Below, one piece after another: positions 1 to 6,298 of a stretch of 19,363 bases of DNA. This stretch comes from Candidatus Iainarchaeum sp. (lineage in GTDB: Archaea; Iainarchaeota; Iainarchaeia; Iainarchaeales; GCA-2688035), in the NCBI GenBank assembly GCA_017609945.1, contig JAFCCZ010000006.1, forward strand, positions 1 to 19,363, read 5' to 3'. A program made the translations under genes and the position numbers. The notes under the pieces are model-generated. The model saw nothing but the letters and a program-made list of their open reading frames with translations, had not been told where the DNA came from and did no database searches. Positions within the stretch are counted from its first letter, which is position 1, and every line of letters begins with the position of its first letter.

Positions 1-258
1 CGTCTCAGTGAACTTTAAGGCGTCGCCGTCAGCACATCCAGTGAGCAAAACGCTCACCAGGCTGCCGTCATCAATTGCGGCCTGCAGAGTTTTCTCTGCG
101 GCAAAAATGTTAATCAAGACAGTGTCCGCTCCGTGCCCGACAAAACCAGCGGGAAAGGGAGGGTAAGCGTAAACCCCAATCAGCCCACATACAATTACGA
201 TTCCAATAAGCGCGTGAATTGCCCGGTTCGGGACCACTAAATTCAGTTTCAACGGCAT
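1..258 (-). CDS. N-terminally anchored surface protein, partial (tandem paralogue of the next gene)
   Basis: The gene is cut by the window edge: 86 codons are visible and the frame stays open. It begins MPLKLNLVVPNRAIHALIG with a hydrophobic helix at about residues 15-32, so it should be a signal anchor with the rest outside the cell. The first 32 residues are nearly identical to the complete paralogue at 345-1394. Residues 33-58 differ strongly, and the two match again at AIDDGSLVS and in the first GC-x-DGD-x-LKF repeat. The GGAG ribosome site at 265-268 lies in a duplicated upstream segment that also carries a TATA box, so the gene probably has its own promoter. The function is not recognised; the GHGADT and LQAAIDDG themes recur in surface proteins with short tandem repeats. 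Confidence 0.8.
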   Translation of the reverse strand, partial: MPLKLNLVVPNRAIHALIGIVIVCGLIGVYAYPPFPAGFVGHGADTVLINIFAAEKTLQAAIDDGSLVSVLLTGCADGDALKFTET

Positions 259-308
259 ATCAATCTCCTTTCCATATACCCTTGCATTTCATCCTATTTA
301 ATGCTTTC
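167..308. repeat. 142-bp direct repeat, copy A (promoter + anchor module)
   Basis: This is nearly identical to 1303-1444 at a constant offset of 1136 bp, with only about eight mismatches by eye. It covers the start of the coding sequence (signal anchor), the ribosome site, the promoter and, at 298-308, a remnant of the last codons and stop of the gene that precedes copy B. It marks a tandem duplication. Confidence 0.85.
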
Positions 309-344
309 CTGGACGAGATAGAAATCTGAAACTGATTTTAACAG

Positions 345-1394
345 TTAGGTGCAGCGGCCACCGAAGCAGTTGTTGCTGGCGCAGTTCGCGTTTATCGTGC
401 AGAGAGAACCAATGATATTAGACGTACAACGATTAGAATAACAATTATAACTCTGGCAATTTATGTTGGAAGTGCAAAGAGAGCCAATGATATTAGACGT
501 ACAACGATTAGAATAACAATTGCAGTGCTCGCAGGCCACGTTGCTGGTGCAAAGAGAGCCAATGATATTAGACGTACAACGATTAGAATAACAATTATAA
601 CTCTGGCAATTTTTATTAATGGTGCAAAGAGAGCCAAGGATATTAGACGTACAACGGCCACTATAACAATTATAAGTCTGGCAATTTTCATTGACCGTGC
701 AAAGCGTGCCAATCACAGAACCGCCAGGGGTCCCGGGTGGGCGCTCGCAGAGAGTGCAGACCTTGGTTCCGTTGTAAGTGTTTCCACACGGACCAACACA
801 GGTGGAACCAATACAAGTGTTTACAGCACAAGCACCACTCGGAGTACAACAAACCTTAGTACCAGGATAAGAGGTCCCACACGGACCAATACACGTAGAA
901 CCAATACAAGTGCTCGCAGCACAAGCGCCACTCGGAGTACACGGGCCACCGCTTCCGTCACAAACCCAATTTGTTCCATCAAACTTCAAGAAATCCCCAT
1001 CAAGACAACCAGGCGGTAACTCATCAGGCTGGGGCGGGTTACAAACCCAATCCGTTCCATTAAAGCTCAGGGAATCATCTTCACTACAACCGGCCGGCAA
1101 CTCATCAGGCTGGGGCGGGTCACAAACCCAATCCGCCCCGTCAGACTTCAGGAACTGCCCGGCGGCACAAACAGGCGGCAAACCGCTCACCAGACTGCCG
1201 TCATCAATTGCTTTCTGCAGGCTCATCTCCCCGGAGGAAGGTGTGTCAATCCAAACATTCTCACCGCCGTGCCCAACAAAAGGGTCGGGAAGTGAGGTGT
1301 AGGCGTAAACCCCAATCAGCCCACATACAATTATGATTCCAATAAGCGCGTGAATTGCCCGGTTCGGGACCACCAGATTCATCTTCAGCGGCAT
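345..1394 (-). CDS. Cysteine-rich repeat surface protein with N-terminal anchor
   Basis: The 349-aa protein has an N-terminal hydrophobic helix (about residues 15-32) with no obvious cleavage site, so it is probably membrane-anchored and exported. Three repeat blocks follow. Residues 76-148 hold three 27-aa units of the type GC-x-DGD-x-LKF-DGT-x-WVC, joined by PPQPDELP linkers. Residues 152-213 hold two 31-aa units starting CTPSGAC. Residues 228-349 hold five 25-aa units with cysteine spacing C-x5-C-x4-C-x4-C, reminiscent of Dickkopf-like disulfide modules. Start: the ATG follows a GGGAG ribosome site about 7 nt upstream. Adhesion or cell-contact is inferred from architecture only. Near-identical DNA repeats suggest recent expansion and possible length variation. 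It is a tandem paralogue of the partial gene at the left edge. Confidence 0.85.
   Translation of the reverse strand: MPLKMNLVVPNRAIHALIGIIIVCGLIGVYAYTSLPDPFVGHGGENVWIDTPSSGEMSLQKAIDDGSLVSGLPPVCAAGQFLKSDGADWVCDPPQPDELPAGCSEDDSLSFNGTDWVCNPPQPDELPPGCLDGDFLKFDGTNWVCDGSGGPCTPSGACAASTCIGSTCIGPCGTSYPGTKVCCTPSGACAVNTCIGSTCVGPCGNTYNGTKVCTLCERPPGTPGGSVIGTLCTVNENCQTYNCYSGRCTSNILGSLCTINKNCQSYNCYSNRCTSNIIGSLCTSNVACEHCNCYSNRCTSNIIGSLCTSNINCQSYNCYSNRCTSNIIGSLCTINANCASNNCFGGRCT
348..713. repeat. Tandem array, five 75-bp units
   Basis: The period is exactly 75 bp: the landmark aatgatatta recurs at 411, 486 and 561, with the variant aaggatatta at 636 and a diverged form at 711. Each unit encodes one 25-aa four-cysteine module. 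Unit 3 (around 500-560) has an extra cysteine (CEHC). The inner units are almost identical at DNA level. Confidence 0.92.
756..941. repeat. Tandem array, two 93-bp units
   Basis: The landmark ggagtac recurs at 841 and 934. The two 31-aa units begin CTPSGAC, contain CIGSTC and end GTKVC. They differ at only a few residues. Confidence 0.88.
951..1169. repeat. Tandem array, three 81-bp units
   Basis: The landmark tcatcaggct recurs at 1021 and 1102, 81 bp apart. It encodes 27-aa units with a conserved tryptophan (WVC) and the linker PPQPDELP. The same motif type, cysteine then LKF-DGT-x-W, is seen in tail-fibre-like and surface proteins of many microbes. Confidence 0.88.
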
Positions 1395-1444
1395 ATCAAT
1401 CTCCCATCCATATACCCTTGCATTTCATCCTATTTAATGCTTTC
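1303..1444. repeat. 142-bp direct repeat, copy B (promoter + anchor module)
   Basis: This is the partner of 167-308. Its far end overlaps the last codons (RKH and stop) of the surface protein gene ending at 1434, so this copy is in the ancestral position. On the minus strand the sequence TTAAATA at about 1431-1437 resembles a TATA box and overlaps that stop codon. Confidence 0.85.
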
Positions 1445-2912
1445 TTGAACTCACAAACAAAACAACCAAAAGCCCCACTGCAATAACCCCAACCAACCCC
1501 GTCTCAGGGATTGATGCTGACTGGAAGGGCTTTGTAACGGTAAATGTTTGGGTCTTCGCGCAAATGCGGCAGTCAGGTCCTGGAATTTCAGCAACAACCT
1601 TGTAGACGCCCTCTGACAAAGTAGCGCCGTAATCATTTAAAGAGCGCGAGCCAGAAACATCATCCAAATCAGCAGTGTGAATTACTGTTCCGCTTGCATC
1701 AAGAGCGTTGTAAAAGGTCAGAGTTACGTCGGTTACTTCAGGCCTCGCAAGCGAAACAACAACTGTTGTGTCGTCGCCCTCCAAAATGTTTGAAGCGGTA
1801 AGCCCGGTAATGGACTGCAGCACTGGGAGCGGCCCTCCTCCGGACGGATCGCAGCAAACGCTCAACCAGGAAGCTGAAGGTGGAGGGCACTCTGCCAGGT
1901 GCGCATTGTCGGAAGCAGACATTGTCACAACGCAGATTTCCCCACCAATGCACCCTGTTGACCTAACCGAACAGGCGAGGTCACCGTAACAAACGTCTTC
2001 AGGATAGAGGATGGGGTCAGGGGTATCAGAGGCATGCGCATTTGACTGGGCGGACAAACTTAGGAGCAGGTTTAAGCCAGCGCAATCGTGCGAGCCATTG
2101 CCCGAGCCGGGAAAGATTTCGTCATAGCAAATTTTCACATCGTGGCCTGTTCCGCTTTGGTCCCAGAGCGCGCCGTGGGCATTGCTTGAGGAGGAAAGGC
2201 GCATTATTATCTGGTCATCAGGGCAGGCCTCTACACACCCCTCAAACTTTCTTAATGAAACCAAGTCTAAACCAGGATAAAGATTATCAGCTACCGGGGT
2301 GGGGGTAAAAACCAAAACCGTCTTCCCGGCAGTGCCTGCGGGGGCAGTAAATTCAAACTCCCTGAGAACCCACTCAGAAGAGCTCACCGCATCATCAAAC
2401 GTTCCCAAATCAATCAAGCCAATAAAAGTATTCCCAACGGGCGGATCCCCAACACTCACCTTATATGCCCCGTCATCAACATGCTGCTGCGATTTCAGCA
2501 GCCATCCGGACACTATATATTCTTCACCGTCTTCCAAGGGGGCACCTAGGGTTTGGTAAATACACTCTGGGAAGCCGACATTTGACCAGCCTGCAACAAA
2601 AATATTTCCATTCGATGTAGGATGACCTACAAAGTGCTGAGGAGAATCATTTATTCCCATACCAAACGTGTCATCATTGCTATGAGCATCCGCAGGCGGA
2701 TTGGGGCCCACCGTCGCCCAATCAGTTGGCATACAACATTGGTTTTCTGTGCCCCCACAACAAGTCCCAGCACTAACATCTTCAAAATCGGGGTTTTTTA
2801 TTAGATTATCCCCATAATCTGGAATTTGGCCTGGTGGACAAGTCGCAGCACTTACCTGCCCAAAAAGGGGTGCGAAAGCAAGCAGGACCGCCAAAACAAA
2901 AATTTTCCTCAT
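1434..2912 (-). CDS. Secreted surface protein with NAH modules and C-terminal IPETG-type anchor
   Basis: The start is the ATG at 2912: it follows a GGGGAT ribosome site and opens a clear signal peptide (MRKIFVLAVLLAFA, cleavage near SAA, residue 23). The open frame runs further upstream but only antisense to the next gene. The product is 492 aa. Residues about 35-222 look like a galactose-binding jelly-roll domain (NLIKNPDFED start, DLVSL end). Residues 235-354 hold three repeats around S-x-S-x-NAH, each ending in a cysteine strand. Residues about 363-462 resemble an Ig-like domain. The C-terminus is IPETG (468-472), a hydrophobic helix, then SSRKH, which is the layout of a sortase or archaeosortase sorting signal. 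A cell-wall or S-layer-associated binding protein is inferred. The downstream repeat proteins may be displayed with it. Confidence 0.85.
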   Translation of the reverse strand: MRKIFVLAVLLAFAPLFGQVSAATCPPGQIPDYGDNLIKNPDFEDVSAGTCCGGTENQCCMPTDWATVGPNPPADAHSNDDTFGMGINDSPQHFVGHPTSNGNIFVAGWSNVGFPECIYQTLGAPLEDGEEYIVSGWLLKSQQHVDDGAYKVSVGDPPVGNTFIGLIDLGTFDDAVSSSEWVLREFEFTAPAGTAGKTVLVFTPTPVADNLYPGLDLVSLRKFEGCVEACPDDQIIMRLSSSSNAHGALWDQSGTGHDVKICYDEIFPGSGNGSHDCAGLNLLLSLSAQSNAHASDTPDPILYPEDVCYGDLACSVRSTGCIGGEICVVTMSASDNAHLAECPPPSASWLSVCCDPSGGGPLPVLQSITGLTASNILEGDDTTVVVSLARPEVTDVTLTFYNALDASGTVIHTADLDDVSGSRSLNDYGATLSEGVYKVVAEIPGPDCRICAKTQTFTVTKPFQSASIPETGLVGVIAVGLLVVLFVSSRKH

Positions 2913-2938
2913 TTTATCCCCTATATTAAGGACATCCG

Positions 2939-2950
2939 AATATTTAAATT
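2939..2950. promoter_or_regulatory. Bidirectional TATA element
   Basis: The 12-base AT run aatatttaaatt contains the palindrome atttaaat (2942-2949). Its centre is about 33 nt from the minus-strand start at 2912 and 37 nt from the plus-strand start at 2983. Both distances suit an archaeal TATA box with a short leader. The whole divergent gap is only 70 bp. Confidence 0.65.
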
Positions 2951-2982
2951 TTGTTAATCTAGGTTTTATTGGAAGTGAGGCA

Positions 2983-3738
2983 ATGAAGGCAGTTATTTTG
3001 GCGGCAGGGAAGGGCGTGAGAATGAGGCCATTGACCGAAAGCAGGCCAAAGGCCTTGGTTGAGTTGGCGGGAAAGCCGCTAATAGGGCATGTTATGGAAG
3101 CCATTGCAGGGGCAGGAGTCAAGGAGGTTCTTGTAATAACCGGGCATTTGGGAGAAATGCTTGAGAAAAAGCTTGGCCAGGAATTTGGCGGGATGAAACT
3201 GCAGTATGTCAGGCAGGCTGAGCAAAGCGGAACGGCCAGTGCAATAGGGCTGGCGAAAGAGTTTGCTGGGAACGAAGGGTTTGTCTGCGCATACTGCGAT
3301 GTTATTGCAGAAAGCTCTGTTTTCAGGGAGCTGTTTGAGAAGGCCGGGGGGGAAGAGAAAAGCGTTTTTATGGAATCGGTTGAGAAAGAGAGGGATTCAC
3401 TTGGGGCAATCGTTGTTGGAAGAGAGGTAAAGGACCCGTGGCGGTTTGGGGTAATGAAGATTGAGGAAGGAAGGCTTGTTGAGATTGTTGAAAAGCCGAC
3501 AATTGGGGAGCAGCCAAGCAATGTAATCAACGCAGGCATTTACTGGTTTTCCCCGAGGATTTTTGACGCAATAGAGCGCACCGGGAAAAGCGAGAGAAAC
3601 GAATTTGAGATAACGGACAGCTTGAACGAGCTGGCCAAGAAAAACAAAGTGCTGGTTATCAAATATAAGGGAAGGTGCCTTGACATTGGAACAGTTGAGA
3701 ACCTGAAGAGCGCGGAAAGGGAAATGGCCAAAAGCTAG
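2983..3738 (+). CDS. Sugar-phosphate nucleotidyltransferase
   Basis: The 251-aa protein opens with the nucleotide-binding signature LAAGKGVRMRPLT (residues 6-18) followed by RPKAL, typical of the RmlA/GlmU/GDP-mannose pyrophosphorylase superfamily. It should join a nucleoside triphosphate and a sugar-1-phosphate to give an NDP-sugar and pyrophosphate. Further marks are GTASAI (83-88), the metal-binding aspartate in YCD (D106, where many relatives have GD), EKP (170-172), NAGIY (183-187) and LDIGT (233-237). There is no left-handed beta-helix domain, so it is the short, catalytic-only form. The start has a GTGAG ribosome site. Nucleotide and sugar specificity cannot be read from the sequence. 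It diverges from a surface protein gene, so a glycosylation role is possible but inferred. Confidence 0.9.
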   Translation: MKAVILAAGKGVRMRPLTESRPKALVELAGKPLIGHVMEAIAGAGVKEVLVITGHLGEMLEKKLGQEFGGMKLQYVRQAEQSGTASAIGLAKEFAGNEGFVCAYCDVIAESSVFRELFEKAGGEEKSVFMESVEKERDSLGAIVVGREVKDPWRFGVMKIEEGRLVEIVEKPTIGEQPSNVINAGIYWFSPRIFDAIERTGKSERNEFEITDSLNELAKKNKVLVIKYKGRCLDIGTVENLKSAEREMAKS

Positions 3739-4431
3739 TCAGGCCTTTATTCTCACTTTCTGCCCTGGCTTCATGATAATTGGCTTGGTTTTGAACACAC
3801 TTTTCTCAATCTTCTGCTTGAACTCCTTTGGGTCCTGCTGGATCATTTTAAAGGTGTCAAAATGCATTGGAACGGCATACTTTGGCTTCATGGTTTTTAC
3901 CGCGCGAATTGCGTCCACGCAGTCCATGGTGTAAGTGCCGCCAATGGGAAGCAGCGCAACGTCTGCACTAATTTCTGAAATACTGTTGATAAGGGCCGTG
4001 TCCCCTGCGTGGTAAACGCTCTGGCCAAGGTAAGAAATAAGAAAACCAAGCGGATAGAACGAGTTTGGGTGGTGTGCAGGCAGGGCCTTGATCTGCATGT
4101 TCCTAAGGGTTATTTCCTGGTTCATCGTTATCGGAAACTTAAATCGCGGTGGAATGTCAAGGTCCTGCAGAAGGTGGGCGTGCGCAACAACACAGCAGTT
4201 CTCCCTTGCAACAATGTCCTCTATCGCCGGCTTGTCAAAGTGGTCAAAGTGCTCGTGGGAAACCAGAATCAATGCAATGTCCTTCATGTCCTTTGGGCTG
4301 GCACTGCACTCAACCATCCGCTCAAATCCGGGCCTGTCGCCTGAACTGCCAAAAAAAGGGTCAACCAATACGTTTCTGTGGGAGAAACCTATTTTAAAAA
4401 AAGAGTGTCCAAAATATTGAAGGTCAATCAT
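3739..4431 (-). CDS. Metal-dependent hydrolase, beta-lactamase fold (UPF0173/UlaG-like)
   Basis: The 230-aa protein carries the metallo-beta-lactamase signature SHEHFDH (H59, H61, D63, H64), then AHH (H120/H121), HAGD (D144) and PMH (H190). These are the expected ligands for a two-metal site. The segment LPIGGTYTMD (161-170) followed by PMHFDTF is characteristic of the UPF0173 family, whose physiological substrate is generally unknown. Start: the ATG at 4431 follows GGGGACC; a longer open frame upstream is antisense to the next gene and lies upstream of the TATA box at 4464-4472. The stop abuts the convergent nucleotidyltransferase stop with no spacer. It is probably a cytosolic hydrolase. 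Confidence 0.9.
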   Translation of the reverse strand: MIDLQYFGHSFFKIGFSHRNVLVDPFFGSSGDRPGFERMVECSASPKDMKDIALILVSHEHFDHFDKPAIEDIVARENCCVVAHAHLLQDLDIPPRFKFPITMNQEITLRNMQIKALPAHHPNSFYPLGFLISYLGQSVYHAGDTALINSISEISADVALLPIGGTYTMDCVDAIRAVKTMKPKYAVPMHFDTFKMIQQDPKEFKQKIEKSVFKTKPIIMKPGQKVRIKA

Positions 4432-4463
4432 AAGGTCCCCTAAATAACTTTCAGAGAACCAGC

Positions 4464-4472
4464 ATTTAAAGC
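4464..4472 (-). promoter_or_regulatory. TATA box for the metallo-hydrolase gene
   Basis: On the minus strand the sequence reads GCTTTAAAT. Its centre is about 37 nt upstream of the ATG at 4431, the spacing seen for other genes here that have a ribosome site. Confidence 0.6.
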
Positions 4473-4490
4473 CACTAGTCATGGTAAAAA

Positions 4491-4500
4491 GGTTTAAATT
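4491..4500 (+). promoter_or_regulatory. TATA box that argues for the GTG start at 4532
   Basis: The sequence ggtttaaatt is centred about 36 nt before the GTG at 4532. An in-frame ATG at 4481 lies upstream of this box and so should not be in the transcript. Confidence 0.6.
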
Positions 4501-4531
4501 CCTGAAAGGGGTATTTATACCGGAGATTAAA

Positions 4532-5311
4532 GTGAGATTCTGGAAAATTACCGTGCTGTTCTTTCTGCTGCTTTTTGGCACGCTTGGAACCGCGCAAGTC
4601 CACCAAATAACCACCAGGACAATACAGGTAAACGTTGATGAGACGGGAAACGCCGAAATAACTGAAAAGTTTTTTCTGAGCTTTCCAAACGACTTCCACT
4701 TGCAGCAGTTCAGAACCGAAACAGAAAAAATAGGGGTTGACTTAGCAGCATGGCAGCAGTTCAACCCAGGCTTTACTCCAAGCATTGGAGGCGGGCCCAA
4801 AGCAAGGGTAAGCGACATAGGCTTTGTTGAAACCGAAAGCAAATACCTGGAAATGAAGTATACGCTTGACGAGCCAATAATGAGCAAAACCAAGGAAACA
4901 AGCAGGATGATTGAATACTCGCTGAACTCAAAATTATTCAGCGGGTTCATTGAAGGAAGCTTATGGGTCATTCCTGAAGCCGTAACAATAATTGTTGACC
5001 TGCCCCTGCAGTCAGAAATACAGCAGCCGGTGAAGCCAGAGGCAAACGTTTCAGGCAACAGGGTGGTCTGGACAGGCTACAAGAGCACAAACATTCTCTC
5101 ACTAAGATACTTAAGATTTAAGCAGATTGCATCACTCAACCTGAACGAGGTAGTTGCAGCAATAATGGGAAGCGAATTTTTCCCGCTTCTAAATGCAATT
5201 GCAATCATTATTGCAATTGTCTGGTTCTGGAAGAGAAAGGCCATTGCCGCAAGAATAGAGGCATACATAATAGAGCACAGCGACCTTTCAGCAATGGAAA
5301 ACGGGGATTAG
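4532..5311 (+). CDS. Secreted, C-terminally anchored membrane protein of unknown function
   Basis: The GTG start at 4532 was chosen because GGAG at 4522-4525 sits 6 nt upstream, the TATA box at 4491-4500 is correctly placed, and the resulting N-terminus (MRFWKITVLFFLLLFGTLGTAQ) is an ideal signal peptide. The product is 259 aa: signal peptide 1-21, an extracytoplasmic beta-rich domain with an opening strand pattern (TIQVNVDETGNAEITEKF), a helix at about 214-233, then KRK and a 26-aa charged cytosolic tail. The opening pattern, a strand followed by DETGNA, recurs in archaeal membrane proteins with DUF2207/DUF4897-like ectodomains, but I cannot assign a family. It heads the run of small membrane proteins, though a hairpin and a new TATA box follow its stop. 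Confidence 0.8.
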   Translation: MRFWKITVLFFLLLFGTLGTAQVHQITTRTIQVNVDETGNAEITEKFFLSFPNDFHLQQFRTETEKIGVDLAAWQQFNPGFTPSIGGGPKARVSDIGFVETESKYLEMKYTLDEPIMSKTKETSRMIEYSLNSKLFSGFIEGSLWVIPEAVTIIVDLPLQSEIQQPVKPEANVSGNRVVWTGYKSTNILSLRYLRFKQIASLNLNEVVAAIMGSEFFPLLNAIAIIIAIVWFWKRKAIAARIEAYIIEHSDLSAMENGD

Positions 5312-5313
5312 AA

Positions 5314-5331
5314 TTAACTAATTTTAGTTAA
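5314..5331. terminator. Hairpin after the secreted membrane protein gene
   Basis: The perfect 7-bp inverted repeat ttaacta / tagttaa has a 4-nt loop and begins 3 nt after the stop codon. It is AT-rich, so weak as RNA. It could be a terminator or an operator for the promoter just downstream (5341-5349). Confidence 0.4.
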
Positions 5332-5340
5332 ATAGTTATG

Positions 5341-5349
5341 TTTAAATAC
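5341..5349 (+). promoter_or_regulatory. TATA box of the mini-membrane-protein operon
   Basis: The sequence tttaaatac lies about 32 nt before the ATG at 5378. There is no convincing ribosome site before that ATG, so the leader is probably very short. Confidence 0.5.
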
Positions 5350-5377
5350 TTCTTTTGGAGCAATACTTACAGATAGC

Positions 5378-5743
5378 ATGTTTTTTCAGTTTCTTGAGGC
5401 CCTGCTTAGCCTAGACCTTGCCTGGTTCGTTTGGATAGTGGAACACAACATTATCTGGGCCTTTGCGTTCTTTGCCATGTGCTTCTTCTTTTGGGACGGA
5501 AAAATGAAGAAAGCAGGTGGCGCGACCTTGCTCTTAATAATGACTGCATGGATTTGGGTTGACATGGAAAGCGTAAGCGGCCTGATATTGTTTGTGGGCG
5601 GATTCCTCTCGGTATACTACATTACAAAAGTGGCGGTAATGACTTTTGCGGAAGACAGCCCAATCCTGAGAAAGCACCTAGTGCTGGTGGGCGAAATACA
5701 GTTTGTTGTGGTTTTGCTGGCTTACAACATTTTTATGCGGTGA
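5378..5743 (+). CDS. Small four-helix membrane protein (paralogue of 5933-6289)
   Basis: The 121-aa protein is almost entirely hydrophobic, with helices at about residues 25-40, 48-63, 67-90 and 100-118. The N-terminal segment FLEALLSLDLAWFVWIVEHN is shared in modified form with the protein at 5933-6289, and so is the short charged stretch before the last helix (FAEDSPILRKH versus FEDHETISKHK). The two are diverged copies. No enzymatic motif is visible. The next gene's ribosome site includes this gene's stop codon, so the two are translationally coupled. The function is unknown; a small integral-membrane complex with its neighbours is inferred. Confidence 0.8.
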   Translation: MFFQFLEALLSLDLAWFVWIVEHNIIWAFAFFAMCFFFWDGKMKKAGGATLLLIMTAWIWVDMESVSGLILFVGGFLSVYYITKVAVMTFAEDSPILRKHLVLVGEIQFVVVLLAYNIFMR

Positions 5744-5747
5744 AAAA

Positions 5748-5927
5748 ATGCACTGGTTCAAGAAAGGAATATTTGGGACAATTTTCATGATTTCGCTATT
5801 CATAGTTGCGATGTTTCTTGAGATAGGCAATGCCAGCATTTTTTCATCAGGATTCATTGGCTTTTCAGGGCTTGTCCTCTTCATTGGAATGGGGCTCTTT
5901 GAAATAAACCTTATAACATGGCAGTGA
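5748..5927 (+). CDS. 59-aa two-helix membrane protein
   Basis: The start ATG lies 4 nt after the previous stop. The ribosome site GGTGA (5739-5743) contains that stop codon. An upstream in-frame start exists at 5703 but lies inside the previous gene and lacks a ribosome site. The product begins MHWFKKG, with positive residues then a helix at about 8-24 and a second at about 35-55, separated by a short glycine/serine loop. It sits between two paralogous four-helix proteins. The family is not recognised. Confidence 0.72.
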   Translation: MHWFKKGIFGTIFMISLFIVAMFLEIGNASIFSSGFIGFSGLVLFIGMGLFEINLITWQ

Positions 5928-5932
5928 GAAAA

Positions 5933-6289
5933 ATGCAGTTCCTGGATACAATTAATGCGGTCTTGAATTTGGACCTTGGCTGGTTCGTTTGGCTAGTGGA
6001 AGCAAACCTTCTCTGGGTATTTCTCTTTGCCCTAGTAATGGTGTTCTTCCAGGCAAGAAAAAAGAACAGAGTGTTCTATTTGGTAATGCTTGTTCTAATG
6101 CTTTACGCAGCGGTTGAGTTTATTCACTTCATTGGATGGCATCTCCCCCCAATGCTGCAATTCCCACTAATTGCCGTAAACATAGCAATAATTGCGTTTG
6201 AAGACCACGAGACCATAAGCAAGCACAAGAGCATTATTGGGCTTGGGGTATTTTGGATACTTTTGGTGATATTTCAGTTCTTTTTGTGA
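5933..6289 (+). CDS. Small four-helix membrane protein (paralogue of 5378-5743)
   Basis: The 118-aa product is counted from the ATG at 5933, which aligns with the start of its paralogue and has GTGAG (5924-5928) upstream, again including the preceding stop. An alternative ATG at 5918 would overlap the previous gene. The N-terminus FLDTINAVLNLDLGWFVWLV matches the paralogue's LDL-x-WFVW-(I/L)VE-x-N signature. Four hydrophobic helices follow. The middle region contains two histidines (FIHFIGWH), absent from the paralogue. No known catalytic motif is seen. Function unknown. Confidence 0.8.
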   Translation: MQFLDTINAVLNLDLGWFVWLVEANLLWVFLFALVMVFFQARKKNRVFYLVMLVLMLYAAVEFIHFIGWHLPPMLQFPLIAVNIAIIAFEDHETISKHKSIIGLGVFWILLVIFQFFL

Positions 6290-6298
6290 GGCGATGGA

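Noticed and set aside
348..713. CRISPR-like periodic array
   Set aside because: The 75-bp period has no alternation of constant repeat and unique spacer, and the whole unit is coding.
525..1019. Plus-strand open frame with repeated RRTT and TLAIF segments
   Set aside because: It is a shadow of the 75-bp and 93-bp coding repeats on the minus strand. The repeats keep both strands open.
2913..3539. A 209-codon upstream extension of the surface protein frame on the minus strand
   Set aside because: It is antisense to the well-supported nucleotidyltransferase gene. The true start at 2912 has a signal peptide, ribosome site and TATA box.
4481..4531. ATG start at 4481 for the secreted membrane protein
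   Set aside because: It lies upstream of the TATA box and would place 17 charged and mixed residues before an otherwise perfect signal peptide.
4432..5058. Upstream extension of the metallo-hydrolase frame
   Set aside because: It is antisense to the secreted membrane protein gene. The ATG at 4431 matches the conserved start and has its own ribosome site and TATA box.
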